A DNA stretch of 48,253 nucleotides from CAZDET01 sp964504335 (GTDB lineage: Bacteria > Bacteroidota > Bacteroidia > Chitinophagales > Saprospiraceae): contig CAZDET010000039.1 in NCBI GenBank assembly GCA_964504335.1, positions 1 through 48,253 on the forward strand. The letters run 5' to 3'. The notes under the pieces were generated by a model. The model had not been told where the DNA came from and ran no database searches. It worked only from the letters and a program-made list of their open reading frames with translations. The position numbers and the translations under genes are program-made. How positions within the stretch are numbered: the stretch's first letter is position 1; every line of letters starts with the position of its first letter. Positions 7,440-16,444 of the stretch are shown here, one piece after another.

Positions 7440-10400
7440 ATGTTGCTTTTTAACAACTTGCGTTACGCAGTTGTGGTAGCGGTGCTATGCCTACCGTTGT
7501 CTGTATTTGCACAGGGTGTTACTACAGCTTCCATGTCCGGCCGTATTACAGATGGCGGAACCGGCGAGGAGTTGATCGGTGCAAACGTAGTGGCTGTACA
7601 CGTTCCCTCCGGAACAACTTACGGCAACTCCACAGACATCAACGGATTTTTCCGTTTGCCCAACATGCGCGTTGGTGGTCCTTACAAGGTTACCATTTCT
7701 TACACCGGTTATGAGACCAGTGAGGATGCAGGTATTTACCTGGCACTAGGCCAGACCTACCAATTGAACACCAACCTCTCCGAAGCTGCCATTGAGTTGG
7801 GTAGTGTGGAAGTCGTTTCTTCCCGCGCCGACCTTTTCCAGGGCAGTCGTACTGGTCAGGAAACCGTAATCGACGAACAAGTGATCACCGAGCTGCCGAC
7901 AGTGTCTCGTGCGATTGCTGATTTCGTGCGTTTGAACCCACTCGCTTCACTCGATGAGGGAAATGACGGATTCTCCATCAGCTTGGCCGGACAGAACAAC
8001 CGTTACAACACCATCTACATCGATGGTGCGGTGAACAACGACGTGTTCGGTTTGGCGAGCTCCGGTACTAACGGTGGTCAGACCGGTGCTTCCCCGATTT
8101 CAATTGATGCCATCGAGCAGTTCCAGGTAGCGGTAGCTCCCTTTGACGTACGCCAGAGCGGTTTTGCCGGTGGCGCGATCAACGCGATCACTCGCTCCGG
8201 AACCAACGACTTCGAAGGTTCTGCCTACTACTTCCTGCGCAACGAGAATTTCACGCGCAACGAAGCATTCACCAACGATGATGGCTTCAACTTCACGGAC
8301 GTACCCGAGTTTACGGCAGAAACCTACGGCTTCCGCCTGGGTGGCCCGATTGTGAAGGACAAGCTGTTTTTCTTCGTCAACGGTGAATTGCAGCGCAACG
8401 AAACGCCGCAGCCATTCGACGTGGCCAACTACATCGGCGCTTCTGATCAGACCGACCTGGACAACCTTGCCAACTCGATCCAGCAGCAGTTCGGTTATGA
8501 CGTAGGTACGTTCGACAACAACACGGCCTTCCTCGATACCGACTTTATCATCGGTAAAATCGACTGGAACGTCAGCGATGCCACCAAGCTGTCGCTGCGC
8601 CACTCCTTCAACCGGGCCGAAAACCTGGAAGCACGCAATTCGGACAGCGACGATATCGAGTTTATCAACGGCTCCGAATTCTTCGTGTCTGAAACGAACA
8701 GTACGGCTCTGGAAATCTCCACGATCATCAACAACAACCTCTCCAACAACCTAACCATTGGCTTGACTGTCGTTCGCGACGACCGCGATCCGTTCGGTCC
8801 GGAATTCCCGAACGTCAACCTGCAGGACGGAGAGGGAGACATTACCCTGGGTGCAGAGACTTTCTCTACTGCCAACCTGTTAAACCAGGACGTCTTCACG
8901 ATCAACAACGACTTCCAGATCTTCAGTGGCCGTCACAACTTCCTGATCGGTGCCAACTTTGAATACTTCAAGGCGGGTAACCTGTTCATTCGCGACAACT
9001 TCGGCGAGTATGTCTACAATAACGAATTCGACGGCGACAACCTGGTCATGACCGGTACTGAGCGCTTCCTCGCCGGTCTGCCTGCTGACAGGTACGATCT
9101 AAGCTTCTCTCAGGTAGACAATCTCACTGGTGACGAGTCGAGCGCCATCGCGGAGTTCACCTCGTACCAGTTCGGCCTGTATCTGCAGGATGAATGGTCC
9201 GTCACCGACCGTACTACTATTACCTTCGGCCTGCGTGCCGACGCACAAGTATTCCCGGACGACGTTCCGCTGAACCGCCAGTTCAACACCGAGACGATCC
9301 CCGCAATCGAGTCATTTGGTTACGACCTGCAAGGTGCTCGTACCGGACAGACGATTACACCGCGCGTGTATTTCTCGCCACGCGTTGGCTTCAACGCTGA
9401 CCTGACCGGCGACCGTCGCACGCAGCTGCGCGGTGGTATCGGTGTTTTCACCAGCCGGATTCCGTTGGTATGGATTGGTGGAGCCTACAACAACTACGGT
9501 TTCAACGTTGGTGGTATCCGCCTGCGCGACTCCATCGTATTCGAGCCAAATGTGAACAACCAGCCCGGCCGTCCGGAAGACCTGAACAACGTGACGCCTT
9601 CCGGTCAGATCGATCTGTTCACGCCGAACTTCCGAGTGCCACAGGTACTGAAGCTCAACCTCGCGCTGGATCAGCGCATTCAGGAGCGCTTCTTCCTGAC
9701 CGTAGAAGGTTTGTTCACGCAGACGCTTAGCGGAGTTCGCTACCAGAACTTCAACCTGAAGCCGGCCATCGGTACGCTACAGGGAACCCCGGACAACCGC
9801 CCGGTCTTCGATCAGTTTGACCAAGTGGACGACAACTACACCGGTATTTATCTCGGTTCTAACACCAACCGTGGCTACGCCTTCAACGCGGCTGCCACCT
9901 TCGGATTGCTGCGCACCAACGGCTTCTCCGGCTCTGTGAGCTATTCCTACGGCGATTCGTACGTATTGTACGACGGAACCAGCTCTCAAAACAGCTCGCA
10001 GTGGCAATTCTTCGTGAACACTGAGGGTAAGAACGAAACGCGCCGTCCGTTCCGTTCCAGCTTTGCTCAGGGGCACCGCGTGATCGGCCAGTTTTCTTAC
10101 GAAGTCGAATACGCCGGCTTTATGCGCTCTCAGCTGTCGCTGTTTCTGGATGCCGGCACCAGCGATCCGTTTAGCTATACCGTACGCGCCAGCAACCAAG
10201 ACTTCATCAACGATGGTGGTCGTGGTGGTGAGCCGTTCTTCGTACCGGCTTCGGAAGACGATATCAACCTGGTAGAGGCGACCATTGGTGGTCAGACCCT
10301 CAGCGCGGCTGAGCAGTACCGCATTCTGGACGAGTTTATCGAAGCCGATCCCTACCTGAGCGAGCGCCGCGGTCAGTACGCCGATCCGAACGCCCGCTTC

Positions 10401-10742
10401 GGACCGTTCGAGACGGCTCTCGACTTGCGCTTCCTGCAGGATTTCTACATCGAAACGGCTAATGGTAAGCGCAATACACTGCAGTTGTCTATCGACATCT
10501 TCAACTTTGCCAACCTGTTGAACCAGGATTGGGGTAAGCAATACGATACCCGCTTTGCGACCTTCTCGCCGGTCAACCTGTCAAACGAGATCAGTGCTGA
10601 CAACCTCGTGCCGCAGTACACCATCAACAGCCAGATCGTCGATATGGATCCGGAAGATATCTTCAACAACGACCTCGATACAGAAGGCTTCCGCAGTTCT
10701 ATATGGAACATGCAGGTGGGTCTGCGTTACATTTTCCAATAA
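7440..10742 (+). CDS. Oar-like TonB-dependent outer-membrane receptor
   Basis: An 1100-residue outer-membrane protein. A signal peptide (about residues 1-25, ending VFAQ) is followed by a carboxypeptidase-regulatory-like beta-sandwich (about 30-118: SGRITDGGTGEELIGANV, FFRLPNMRVGGPYKVTISY). A plug domain lies at about 125-255, then a long 22-strand-type barrel ending in the aromatic residues YIFQ. The segment FDVRQSGFAGGAINAITRSG and the lack of a SusD partner place it with the Oar-like group rather than SusC. The substrate is unknown. Codon choice is strongly biased to AAC, CTG and GGT, unlike several neighbours, suggesting high expression. It has its own promoter box and a strong terminator, so it is probably monocistronic. 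Confidence 0.92.
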   Translation: MLLFNNLRYAVVVAVLCLPLSVFAQGVTTASMSGRITDGGTGEELIGANVVAVHVPSGTTYGNSTDINGFFRLPNMRVGGPYKVTISYTGYETSEDAGIYLALGQTYQLNTNLSEAAIELGSVEVVSSRADLFQGSRTGQETVIDEQVITELPTVSRAIADFVRLNPLASLDEGNDGFSISLAGQNNRYNTIYIDGAVNNDVFGLASSGTNGGQTGASPISIDAIEQFQVAVAPFDVRQSGFAGGAINAITRSGTNDFEGSAYYFLRNENFTRNEAFTNDDGFNFTDVPEFTAETYGFRLGGPIVKDKLFFFVNGELQRNETPQPFDVANYIGASDQTDLDNLANSIQQQFGYDVGTFDNNTAFLDTDFIIGKIDWNVSDATKLSLRHSFNRAENLEARNSDSDDIEFINGSEFFVSETNSTALEISTIINNNLSNNLTIGLTVVRDDRDPFGPEFPNVNLQDGEGDITLGAETFSTANLLNQDVFTINNDFQIFSGRHNFLIGANFEYFKAGNLFIRDNFGEYVYNNEFDGDNLVMTGTERFLAGLPADRYDLSFSQVDNLTGDESSAIAEFTSYQFGLYLQDEWSVTDRTTITFGLRADAQVFPDDVPLNRQFNTETIPAIESFGYDLQGARTGQTITPRVYFSPRVGFNADLTGDRRTQLRGGIGVFTSRIPLVWIGGAYNNYGFNVGGIRLRDSIVFEPNVNNQPGRPEDLNNVTPSGQIDLFTPNFRVPQVLKLNLALDQRIQERFFLTVEGLFTQTLSGVRYQNFNLKPAIGTLQGTPDNRPVFDQFDQVDDNYTGIYLGSNTNRGYAFNAAATFGLLRTNGFSGSVSYSYGDSYVLYDGTSSQNSSQWQFFVNTEGKNETRRPFRSSFAQGHRVIGQFSYEVEYAGFMRSQLSLFLDAGTSDPFSYTVRASNQDFINDGGRGGEPFFVPASEDDINLVEATIGGQTLSAAEQYRILDEFIEADPYLSERRGQYADPNARFGPFETALDLRFLQDFYIETANGKRNTLQLSIDIFNFANLLNQDWGKQYDTRFATFSPVNLSNEISADNLVPQYTINSQIVDMDPEDIFNNDLDTEGFRSSIWNMQVGLRYIFQ

Positions 10743-10755
10743 AGTAGGTGGCGAA

Positions 10756-10800
10756 GTAGTGAGGTTTTGAGGTGGTGAGATATGTAGTCACTTAGTGAAT
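10756..10800 (+). repeat. Degenerate octamer array after the TonB receptor gene
   Basis: Starting 14 bp after the stop codon the sequence divides into octamers ending in -GAG or -TAG: GTAGTGAG, GTTTTGAG, GTGGTGAG, ATATGTAG, TCACTTAG. TGAG recurs at 10760, 10768 and 10776. It sits between the stop codon and the hairpin terminator at 10804. It resembles the arrays near positions 225 and 11714 in period and placement, but not in base sequence. Confidence 0.5.
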
Positions 10801-10803
10801 AGG

Positions 10804-10836
10804 GGCCCGGCCGGAATTGGTCGGGCCTTCTTGTTT
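10804..10836 (+). terminator. Intrinsic terminator of the TonB receptor gene
   Basis: A 9-bp GC-rich stem with one G-T wobble (GGCCCGGCC at 10804-10812 with GGTCGGGCC at 10819-10827) closes a 6-base loop and is followed by TTCTTGTTT. It lies 61 bp after the stop codon. Confidence 0.8.
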
Positions 10837-10856
10837 GCCTATTAAATGTATTTTCT

Positions 10857-11717
10857 ATGCGTCTATATTATTCGATTCTATTCTGTGGTGTTGCCCTTAT
10901 TCTGGTTGGTTGCACTACGGCCAAGGTCGTCCGGCCACCGGTGGCGAAGGCCAAGCGGCACCTGGTGAGTGCCCACCGCGGCGGGCGGGGCATTCCGATG
11001 TATCCGGAAAATGCCGTAGCCACCTTCGATTTTGTACACGACCGCATCCCTTCGGCCTGGATCGAGTGCGACGTTCAGATGTCGGCAGACAGTGTATTGC
11101 TGCTGATGCACGATTACAGCCTCGACCGCACCACCACTGCCAGTGGCCAGGTAAGTGAATTGGCCTGGTCGGTCATCGATACCGCTCATCTGGTGGATGA
11201 TTTTGGAGTGATCACCGAATACGAAGTTCCGACGTTCGAAGAAGCGTTGGCCTGGGCCAAGGCAGAGAAGGCCACCTTTACCGTTGATGTGAAGCGTGGC
11301 GTGCCCTTCGAACGCGTCGTACGCACCATCGAGGCATACGAGCTGGTGCCCCAAATGATTGTCATCAGTTATAATCCCGAAGATGCCCGTACGATCTACG
11401 ATCTTAACCCGAAGCTGCTTATTTCCGTCGGTATCACCAACGAGGCCGAGCTCGACGCCATGCTCGCCTCCGGCGTACCAATCGAGAATTGGGTAGCTTT
11501 CACCGGTACGCGGCTGGCCGATCCCGAATTGTTCGACCGGCTGCATGATTTGGGCGTTTCCTGCATCGTCGGTACGCTTGGCGGTATGGATGCCGAGGCC
11601 CAATCGAGTGATTCCCCGGCGATCTACTACCGCGTTCTTTCTACCGGCGCCGATGTGCTGGCCACAGACCGCCCGCTGGAGGCCTATGAGGCGATTCGGG
11701 CTTGGGAGAGGAATTAG
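10857..11717 (+). CDS. Lipoprotein glycerophosphodiester phosphodiesterase
   Basis: A 286-residue GDPD-family enzyme expected to hydrolyse glycerophosphodiesters to glycerol-3-phosphate and an alcohol. A lipoprotein signal ends in LVGC with the lipidated Cys at 19, so it should be anchored in the periplasm or at the outer membrane. The TIM-barrel active-site residues are present: HRGG (His40, Arg41), PEN (Glu51), ECD (Glu70, Asp72) and MHD (His85, the general acid). EVPTFEEALAWAK and the late strand segments fit the fold. It stands between the TonB receptor terminator and a convergent protease gene and is probably transcribed alone. Confidence 0.92.
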   Translation: MRLYYSILFCGVALILVGCTTAKVVRPPVAKAKRHLVSAHRGGRGIPMYPENAVATFDFVHDRIPSAWIECDVQMSADSVLLLMHDYSLDRTTTASGQVSELAWSVIDTAHLVDDFGVITEYEVPTFEEALAWAKAEKATFTVDVKRGVPFERVVRTIEAYELVPQMIVISYNPEDARTIYDLNPKLLISVGITNEAELDAMLASGVPIENWVAFTGTRLADPELFDRLHDLGVSCIVGTLGGMDAEAQSSDSPAIYYRVLSTGADVLATDRPLEAYEAIRAWERN

Positions 11718-11849
11718 ATATTAGGTATTAGATTTTAGACTTTTAGTCATTAGATCTATTAGACTTTTAGGCACGTCTTGGGGTTACGCTCGTCGTGATT
11801 TAAGAACTAGCGAACTAAATTCTAAGGTACTAAAAGACTAAAGTACTAA
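11714..11849. repeat. TTAG/CTAA periodic array between convergent genes
   Basis: Eight TTAG words (11714, 11721, 11728, 11735, 11743, 11750, 11759, 11767) are spaced 7-9 bp apart. They are followed after a GC-richer apex by five CTAA words (11815, 11822, 11830, 11838, 11846). TTAGACTTTTAGT (11735-11747) pairs with ACTAAAAGACTAA (11829-11841) at 12 of 13 positions, so the region can fold as a long imperfect hairpin. It covers the whole gap between the glycerophosphodiesterase and protease stops, consistent with a bidirectional terminator. The period resembles the arrays near 225 and 10756. Confidence 0.6.
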
Positions 11850-13331
11850 CACCTTCCTCATCACCATCCGACCTTCTATCTGTAGGCGGAGGGTGTACAT
11901 ACCGGTTGGCAGCTGTTCGGTGGAGAGTGTGAGCGATCGGTTTTCGGTAAGGGGGGTGATACCTTGGGTGATCGAGCGGCCCAGTGCATCCTGTAGGACC
12001 CATTGGAGCGGCCCTGCGGCAGTTAACCCGGGGGCAATCCGGAGATGTAGTAGCCCGTCGGAGGAAGGGTTGGGAAAGACTTGGAGTGCCGCGTCCAGCT
12101 CCGGATCATTCGTCGAGGAGGCCAATCCGGCGATGAAGTTTCCGACTTCGGAAAATTCGGAACAAGGGGCACTACTGTTGGCTGGGCGCACCCGCCAATA
12201 GTAGGGGAATCCTGGATTGAGATCGCTGATCACCAGTTCGGGGCTATTGGATTGGAACTCCGCCAGCACCACGCCGAAGACCGGAGAAATATTCAGTTGA
12301 ATGATGTATTCTTCGGCATTTGCTACGGGTGTCCATTTTAGGAATACCTCGTCGTAGGTGGCGGTGGTAGTCCCGTTGGGGGGTTCCTGTAAGCGGATCT
12401 GGGAAGCATCCGGCAACTCACTCGGGGTGAAATTCGGACGCACAAGATGGTCGAGTTGCTCGGAGGAATAGGTGCGCATGGCAGCCGATTGTTCTTCGCT
12501 AAAGCCCGTGTAACACCGATCGGTAGCGTACGACATGATGTTTTTCCCGTCGCTTCTGAAGCCGATGCTGTCGGGATCGAGTTGCTGAACGCGGCTCCTA
12601 CCGCGACTATCACAGCTCCATCCGATGGAGAGGTAATCCGGAGACGTATCGCAAAAGCGGTCAGCTGCTTCGCGGCAATTGGAACCGTCGACCCGTTCTA
12701 CCGGGATATTCAGTACCCCCACCGTTGCCGGAGCCGGGGCATCGGTGTTAACCTCCTCGTTTTCCCAGCCGTAGAAGGTATGGTTGAGACCGAGTGCGTG
12801 TCCGATTTCGTGCGAGATGGTTCGGTTGCCCCGGCTAAAATTCGATTTCGTTACAACGGCTGCATTTCCGGCCCCCAGCCAGTAGCCACTCACGCCCTCA
12901 CGGCCCACCGATTCTACGACATATAGATTGATCCCGTTAGATACGTTGTTGCGCCTCATCATGTCGAGCGCAATAGTCGTGTTGTGCATGTAGTAGCTCG
13001 TATTGGCAATGTAATTGACCGGCCCGGCGAAAAAGAACTGGATGCCGCCGGGAAGGAAATCTTCATTCAACGTGCAAAAAGAGTCGTATACATCGCTCAG
13101 CCGGGCGTAGCCGGTACCCTCGGTAGTGCCCACCACGTGGAATTGGATCGGCAGGTACAGGGTTTCATTTGACCGTGCCATACCAAAATCCGCCCGCTGA
13201 AAGTAGCTGTCCATCCACTCTGGATCAGCCCCCACTACTGTACCACACCACTGATCTTGGGCCGCAAGAAAAATGGAGAATGGCAATAACAGTAAAATAG
13301 ATAGCACTCTTTTGTACATCAGCATATCCAT
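11838..13331 (-). CDS. Secreted M43-type metzincin metalloprotease with T9SS sorting domain
   Basis: A 497-residue secreted zinc protease. The N-terminus has alternative ATGs at residues 1, 3 and 5. Starting at Met5 gives a classic signal peptide ending FLAAQ. The zinc motif HEIGHALGLNH (residues 174-184, catalytic Glu175) and the Met-turn NIMSYA (264-269) identify a metzincin of the pappalysin (M43) type. A fibronectin type III-like domain (about 315-405, WTPVANAEEYIIQL and YYWRVRP) and a T9SS sorting domain (about 420-497, VFPNPSSDGLLHLRI to MRKVLVL) follow. A secreted nutritional or processing protease is the likely role. It converges on the glycerophosphodiesterase gene and is divergent from mdh. 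Confidence 0.92.
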   Translation of the reverse strand: MDMLMYKRVLSILLLLPFSIFLAAQDQWCGTVVGADPEWMDSYFQRADFGMARSNETLYLPIQFHVVGTTEGTGYARLSDVYDSFCTLNEDFLPGGIQFFFAGPVNYIANTSYYMHNTTIALDMMRRNNVSNGINLYVVESVGREGVSGYWLGAGNAAVVTKSNFSRGNRTISHEIGHALGLNHTFYGWENEEVNTDAPAPATVGVLNIPVERVDGSNCREAADRFCDTSPDYLSIGWSCDSRGRSRVQQLDPDSIGFRSDGKNIMSYATDRCYTGFSEEQSAAMRTYSSEQLDHLVRPNFTPSELPDASQIRLQEPPNGTTTATYDEVFLKWTPVANAEEYIIQLNISPVFGVVLAEFQSNSPELVISDLNPGFPYYWRVRPANSSAPCSEFSEVGNFIAGLASSTNDPELDAALQVFPNPSSDGLLHLRIAPGLTAAGPLQWVLQDALGRSITQGITPLTENRSLTLSTEQLPTGMYTLRLQIEGRMVMRKVLVL

Positions 13332-13485
13332 GGATTGTACGCGTTGAGGTCTTGTTGAGTTTCCGGCTTGGATTTACTACTGTAAAACACATTTAGTCAG
13401 CAAAAGTAGAAAATTCAACCCACGCCTTTTCGCTTTAAAGCCTCAATTCTTTTGGTATACGGCGGACGAAGCTGCGAATTTTGGC

Positions 13486-13493
13486 TACTTTTG
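13486..13493 (+). promoter_or_regulatory. -7 promoter box for mdh
   Basis: TACTTTTG matches the Bacteroidota -7 consensus TAnnTTTG exactly and lies 29 bp before the preferred mdh start at 13523. No well-spaced -33 TTG is visible. The box falls inside the longer reading frame that begins at 13481, which supports the later start codon. Confidence 0.5.
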
Positions 13494-13522
13494 GAGCCGT
13501 CTTGACAAAATCAAAACCATCC

Positions 13523-14455
13523 ATGAGTAAAGTAACCGTCGTTGGTGCCGGCAATGTCGGTGCCACCTGTGCCAACGTACTAGCCCACAAAGACCTCGTC
13601 AAAGAAGTCATACTACTTGACATTCAAGGAGATATGGCTCGAGGTAAAGCACTGGACACGTTCCAGCAAGCCCCAATTGATCACTACAGCACCTTCGTCC
13701 TGGGAACCGATGACTACCAGGACACGGCCGGCTCCGATATCGTGGTAATCACCGCCGGCGTACCCCGTAAGCCTGGCATGAGCCGCGACGATCTGATTGC
13801 AACCAATGCAAAGATTGTCAACATGGTTACCAAATCCATCATGGAGCACAGCCCGGATCCGATCATCATCGTGGTCTCCAACCCGCTCGACGTGATGACC
13901 TACGCCGCGCACAAAGCGAGCGGTCTGACCAGCACGCGGGTGTTCGGCATGGCCGGGATTCTGGATACGGCTCGCTACCGGGCCTTCCTGTCGATGGAAT
14001 TGCAAGTATCTCCAAAAGACATTCAGGCGATGCTGCTCGGAGGTCATGGCGATACCATGGTTCCCCTACCCCGCTACACCACCGTTGCCGGTATTCCCGT
14101 TACCGAATTGGTGAGCGAGGAGCGCCTGAACGCCATCGTGGAGCGCACCAAGAAAGGGGGAGGCGAGCTCGTCAAACTGATGGGTACTTCGGCCTGGTAT
14201 GCTCCGGGAGCAGCAGCCGCCCAAATGGTGGAAGCTATCCTCAAAAACGAAAACCGCATTTTCCCCTGCTGCGCCCGACTCGACGGAGAGTATGGCCAAA
14301 CCGGCCTCTACCTCGGCGTCCCGGTGAAACTCGGAAAAAACGGAATCGAAGAACTTATGGAGCTGCAGCTCAATGCGTCGGAAATGGAATTGTTGCAGAC
14401 TTCCGCGTCGCACGTCCGCGCCGTAATGGATGTGTACGATAAGATGCAGGCCTGA
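13523..14455 (+). CDS. mdh: Malate dehydrogenase
   Basis: A 310-residue NAD-dependent malate dehydrogenase of the LDH-like bacterial group, interconverting malate and oxaloacetate in the TCA cycle. The NAD-binding glycine motif GAGNVGA is at residues 8-14, followed by the ribose-binding LLDIQ. The substrate loop reads PRKPGMSRDD with Arg82 and Arg88; Arg at 82 is the malate-type residue. The catalytic relay is Asp148, with substrate Arg151 and His175 in GGHGDTMVP. The frame is open upstream to 13481, but ATG 13523 starts MSKVTVVGAG as in relatives and follows a -7 box. A GGCC-type hairpin spans the stop codon (14448-14468). Confidence 0.96.
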   Translation: MSKVTVVGAGNVGATCANVLAHKDLVKEVILLDIQGDMARGKALDTFQQAPIDHYSTFVLGTDDYQDTAGSDIVVITAGVPRKPGMSRDDLIATNAKIVNMVTKSIMEHSPDPIIIVVSNPLDVMTYAAHKASGLTSTRVFGMAGILDTARYRAFLSMELQVSPKDIQAMLLGGHGDTMVPLPRYTTVAGIPVTELVSEERLNAIVERTKKGGGELVKLMGTSAWYAPGAAAAQMVEAILKNENRIFPCCARLDGEYGQTGLYLGVPVKLGKNGIEELMELQLNASEMELLQTSASHVRAVMDVYDKMQA

Positions 14456-14597
14456 TTTGGTCGGGCCTACCGGCCGCTCAGGTATGAATTCTTGAATTTT
14501 ATCGGACAATTTTTAGATTTTAGTTCCCGTACTTTATTGGGGTCTGTGTGTTGCAACAAACAACATGCATGATTCCGGACTGCCGCATAAATAGTGT

Positions 14598-15272
14598 ATG
14601 TCGAAACAATACACTAAATTTAAAGGTGTCCATTTAACGAGGGTATTCGTGAATCAACTGCAAAGAGCTATGTTCTATCCGATTGAAGAGGAGGTTTTAC
14701 ATGCCATGGTGACCGATAAGCAGCGCACTGTAGCTGATTTATCTACAGAGGGGCCGGTCATGTTGGTATTTCTTCGGCATTTTGGCTGCACCTTTTGCCG
14801 GGAAGCACTTTCCGACTTGTCCGAACAGCGGTCTTCGATCGAACGCATGGGCACTCGCCTGATTCTGGTACACATGGCTGCCGATGAGATTGCCGAACGC
14901 TATTTTCAGCGGTATGGCCTGGCCGATATCGACCACGTGCGCGATGAGCAGTGTGAGTATTATGCCGCTTTCCGGCTCACCAAGGGCAATTTCAATCAAC
15001 TGTTTGGCCTGCAAAACTGGATTCGCGGGTTTGATGCGGCCCTTCTGCGTGGCCACGGAGTTGGTACCGGCCCCATTGGCGATGGCTTCCAAATGCCAGG
15101 TGTCTTCATCATTCAGAATAAAGTAGTTCAGGAGCATTTCGTCCACAAATCGTCGAGTAGTCGTCCGAACTACATCGAGTTGTTGCAAAATTGCTGTGGC
15201 GTACCCGACAGTCCCTCCAATGATGAAATGTACTCTTTCCGGCCGGATCTGGGCCGCTTGGCCGATTCCTAA
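14598..15272 (+). CDS. Peroxiredoxin-like (AhpC/TSA_2, PRXL2-type) protein
   Basis: A 224-residue thioredoxin-fold protein of the AhpC-TSA_2/PRXL2 (FAM213, SelL-like) group. The redox motif is CTFC at residues 64-67 in FLRHFGCTFCREAL. The fold continues with LILVHMAADEIAERYF and the late strand GFQMPGVFIIQNKVV, where a conserved Pro lies near the active site. The family is presumed to act in thiol-based redox or peroxide defence, but the substrate is not established. Two more cysteines near the C-terminus (NCCGVP) could add a metal or disulfide site. A 10-bp palindrome, TGTTGCAACA at 14549-14558, lies 39 bp upstream and might be an operator. Confidence 0.8.
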   Translation: MSKQYTKFKGVHLTRVFVNQLQRAMFYPIEEEVLHAMVTDKQRTVADLSTEGPVMLVFLRHFGCTFCREALSDLSEQRSSIERMGTRLILVHMAADEIAERYFQRYGLADIDHVRDEQCEYYAAFRLTKGNFNQLFGLQNWIRGFDAALLRGHGVGTGPIGDGFQMPGVFIIQNKVVQEHFVHKSSSSRPNYIELLQNCCGVPDSPSNDEMYSFRPDLGRLADS

Positions 15273-15346
15273 ACTGCCCGGTAAACGAGCAACTATCTCT
15301 GCATCCGCTTGTTGTTAGTAGCGAACCGCAAACTACCGCAATAGCT

Positions 15347-16444
15347 ATGATTGGATGGAGGTTTCGACAGTATGTGCCCGGCGAAGACCAACCCAGCGGC
15401 TTTGAAAAGCTTTTACAGATCTTTCAGGAACTGCTCGTCTACACTTCCGGCGACGTCAGTGAGGCGCTTTCCTGGATGACGGAGCTGGACAAGGAGTACC
15501 AATTCACGGATGCCGACTACGGCATGGCCGATTTCATACAGGATCTAATTGACAAGGGATACATCCAGCAGCAAGATGCCGGAAACCCCAACTTCGTCCC
15601 GAGTTCCAAAATGGAATTGGAACTGCGGCGTAAGGCCCTGGAAGACGTATTTGGCGACATCAAACGCACCAAGCGCGGTAACCACAATACCCGCCACGGC
15701 GGCCGGGGCGACGAATTTACTTCCGAGCTGCGCCCTTACCAATTCGGCGATCAGCTGGATCGCCTGGCAGTTAGCGAAACCCTGCGCAACGCGCAAATCA
15801 ACCACGGCATCGACGATTTTCAAATCTCCGGCGATGACCTCGAGGTATATGAAACCTATTATCAGGCCCAAATGAGCACCGTGCTCATGATCGATATCTC
15901 CCACTCCATGATTCTATACGGGGAGGATCGCATCACACCGGCCAAGAAAGTAGCCATGGCACTTTCGGAATACATCACTACCCGCTTCCCGAAAGATACC
16001 CTCGACATTATCGTTTTTGGAAACGATGCCTGGCCCATCGAAATAAAGGATTTGCCCTATCTCCAGGTAGGTCCCTACCATACCAATACGGTAGCAGGCC
16101 TGGAATTGTCGATGGATCTGCTGCGCCGGCGGCGCAATCCCAATAAGCAGATATTCATGATTACGGACGGAAAGCCGACCTGTATCAAGAAAGGTAAGCG
16201 CTACTACAAAAACAGCTTCGGCTTGGACCGCAAGATCGTCAATCGTACGTTGAACCTGGCTGCGCGCTGCCGAAAGCTCAACATTCCCATCACTACCTTC
16301 ATGATCGCCCGCGATCCGTACCTGGTGCAGTTTGTCGATCAGTTTACCAGGGCAAACAACGGCAAGGCCTTCTACAGCAGCTTACAGGGGTTGGGCGAGT
16401 TCATTTTCCGCGATTACAAGAATAACAAAATGCGGCGGCGCTAA
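15347..16444 (+). CDS. von Willebrand factor A domain protein
   Basis: A 365-residue cytosolic-looking protein without signal peptide or membrane segment. The C-terminal half (about residues 178-350) is a VWA domain with the metal-ion-dependent adhesion site DISHS (183-187) and the later TDGKPT (MITDGKPTC) that completes the MIDAS. The N-terminal half is charged and mainly helical. Such VWA proteins commonly work with a MoxR-type AAA ATPase as metallochaperone or complex-assembly factors. No MoxR gene is in this window, so the partner is unknown. The 3' end overlaps the convergent lipoprotein gene by four bases. Confidence 0.85.
   Translation: MIGWRFRQYVPGEDQPSGFEKLLQIFQELLVYTSGDVSEALSWMTELDKEYQFTDADYGMADFIQDLIDKGYIQQQDAGNPNFVPSSKMELELRRKALEDVFGDIKRTKRGNHNTRHGGRGDEFTSELRPYQFGDQLDRLAVSETLRNAQINHGIDDFQISGDDLEVYETYYQAQMSTVLMIDISHSMILYGEDRITPAKKVAMALSEYITTRFPKDTLDIIVFGNDAWPIEIKDLPYLQVGPYHTNTVAGLELSMDLLRRRRNPNKQIFMITDGKPTCIKKGKRYYKNSFGLDRKIVNRTLNLAARCRKLNIPITTFMIARDPYLVQFVDQFTRANNGKAFYSSLQGLGEFIFRDYKNNKMRRR

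Noticed and set aside
14448..14468. mdh terminator at the stop codon
   Set aside because: The hairpin spans the stop codon but has no T-run, so I mention it in the mdh entry rather than calling a terminator.
16441..16444. Sequencing error merging the VWA and lipoprotein genes
   Set aside because: A four-base convergent 3' overlap is normal and both proteins end sensibly.
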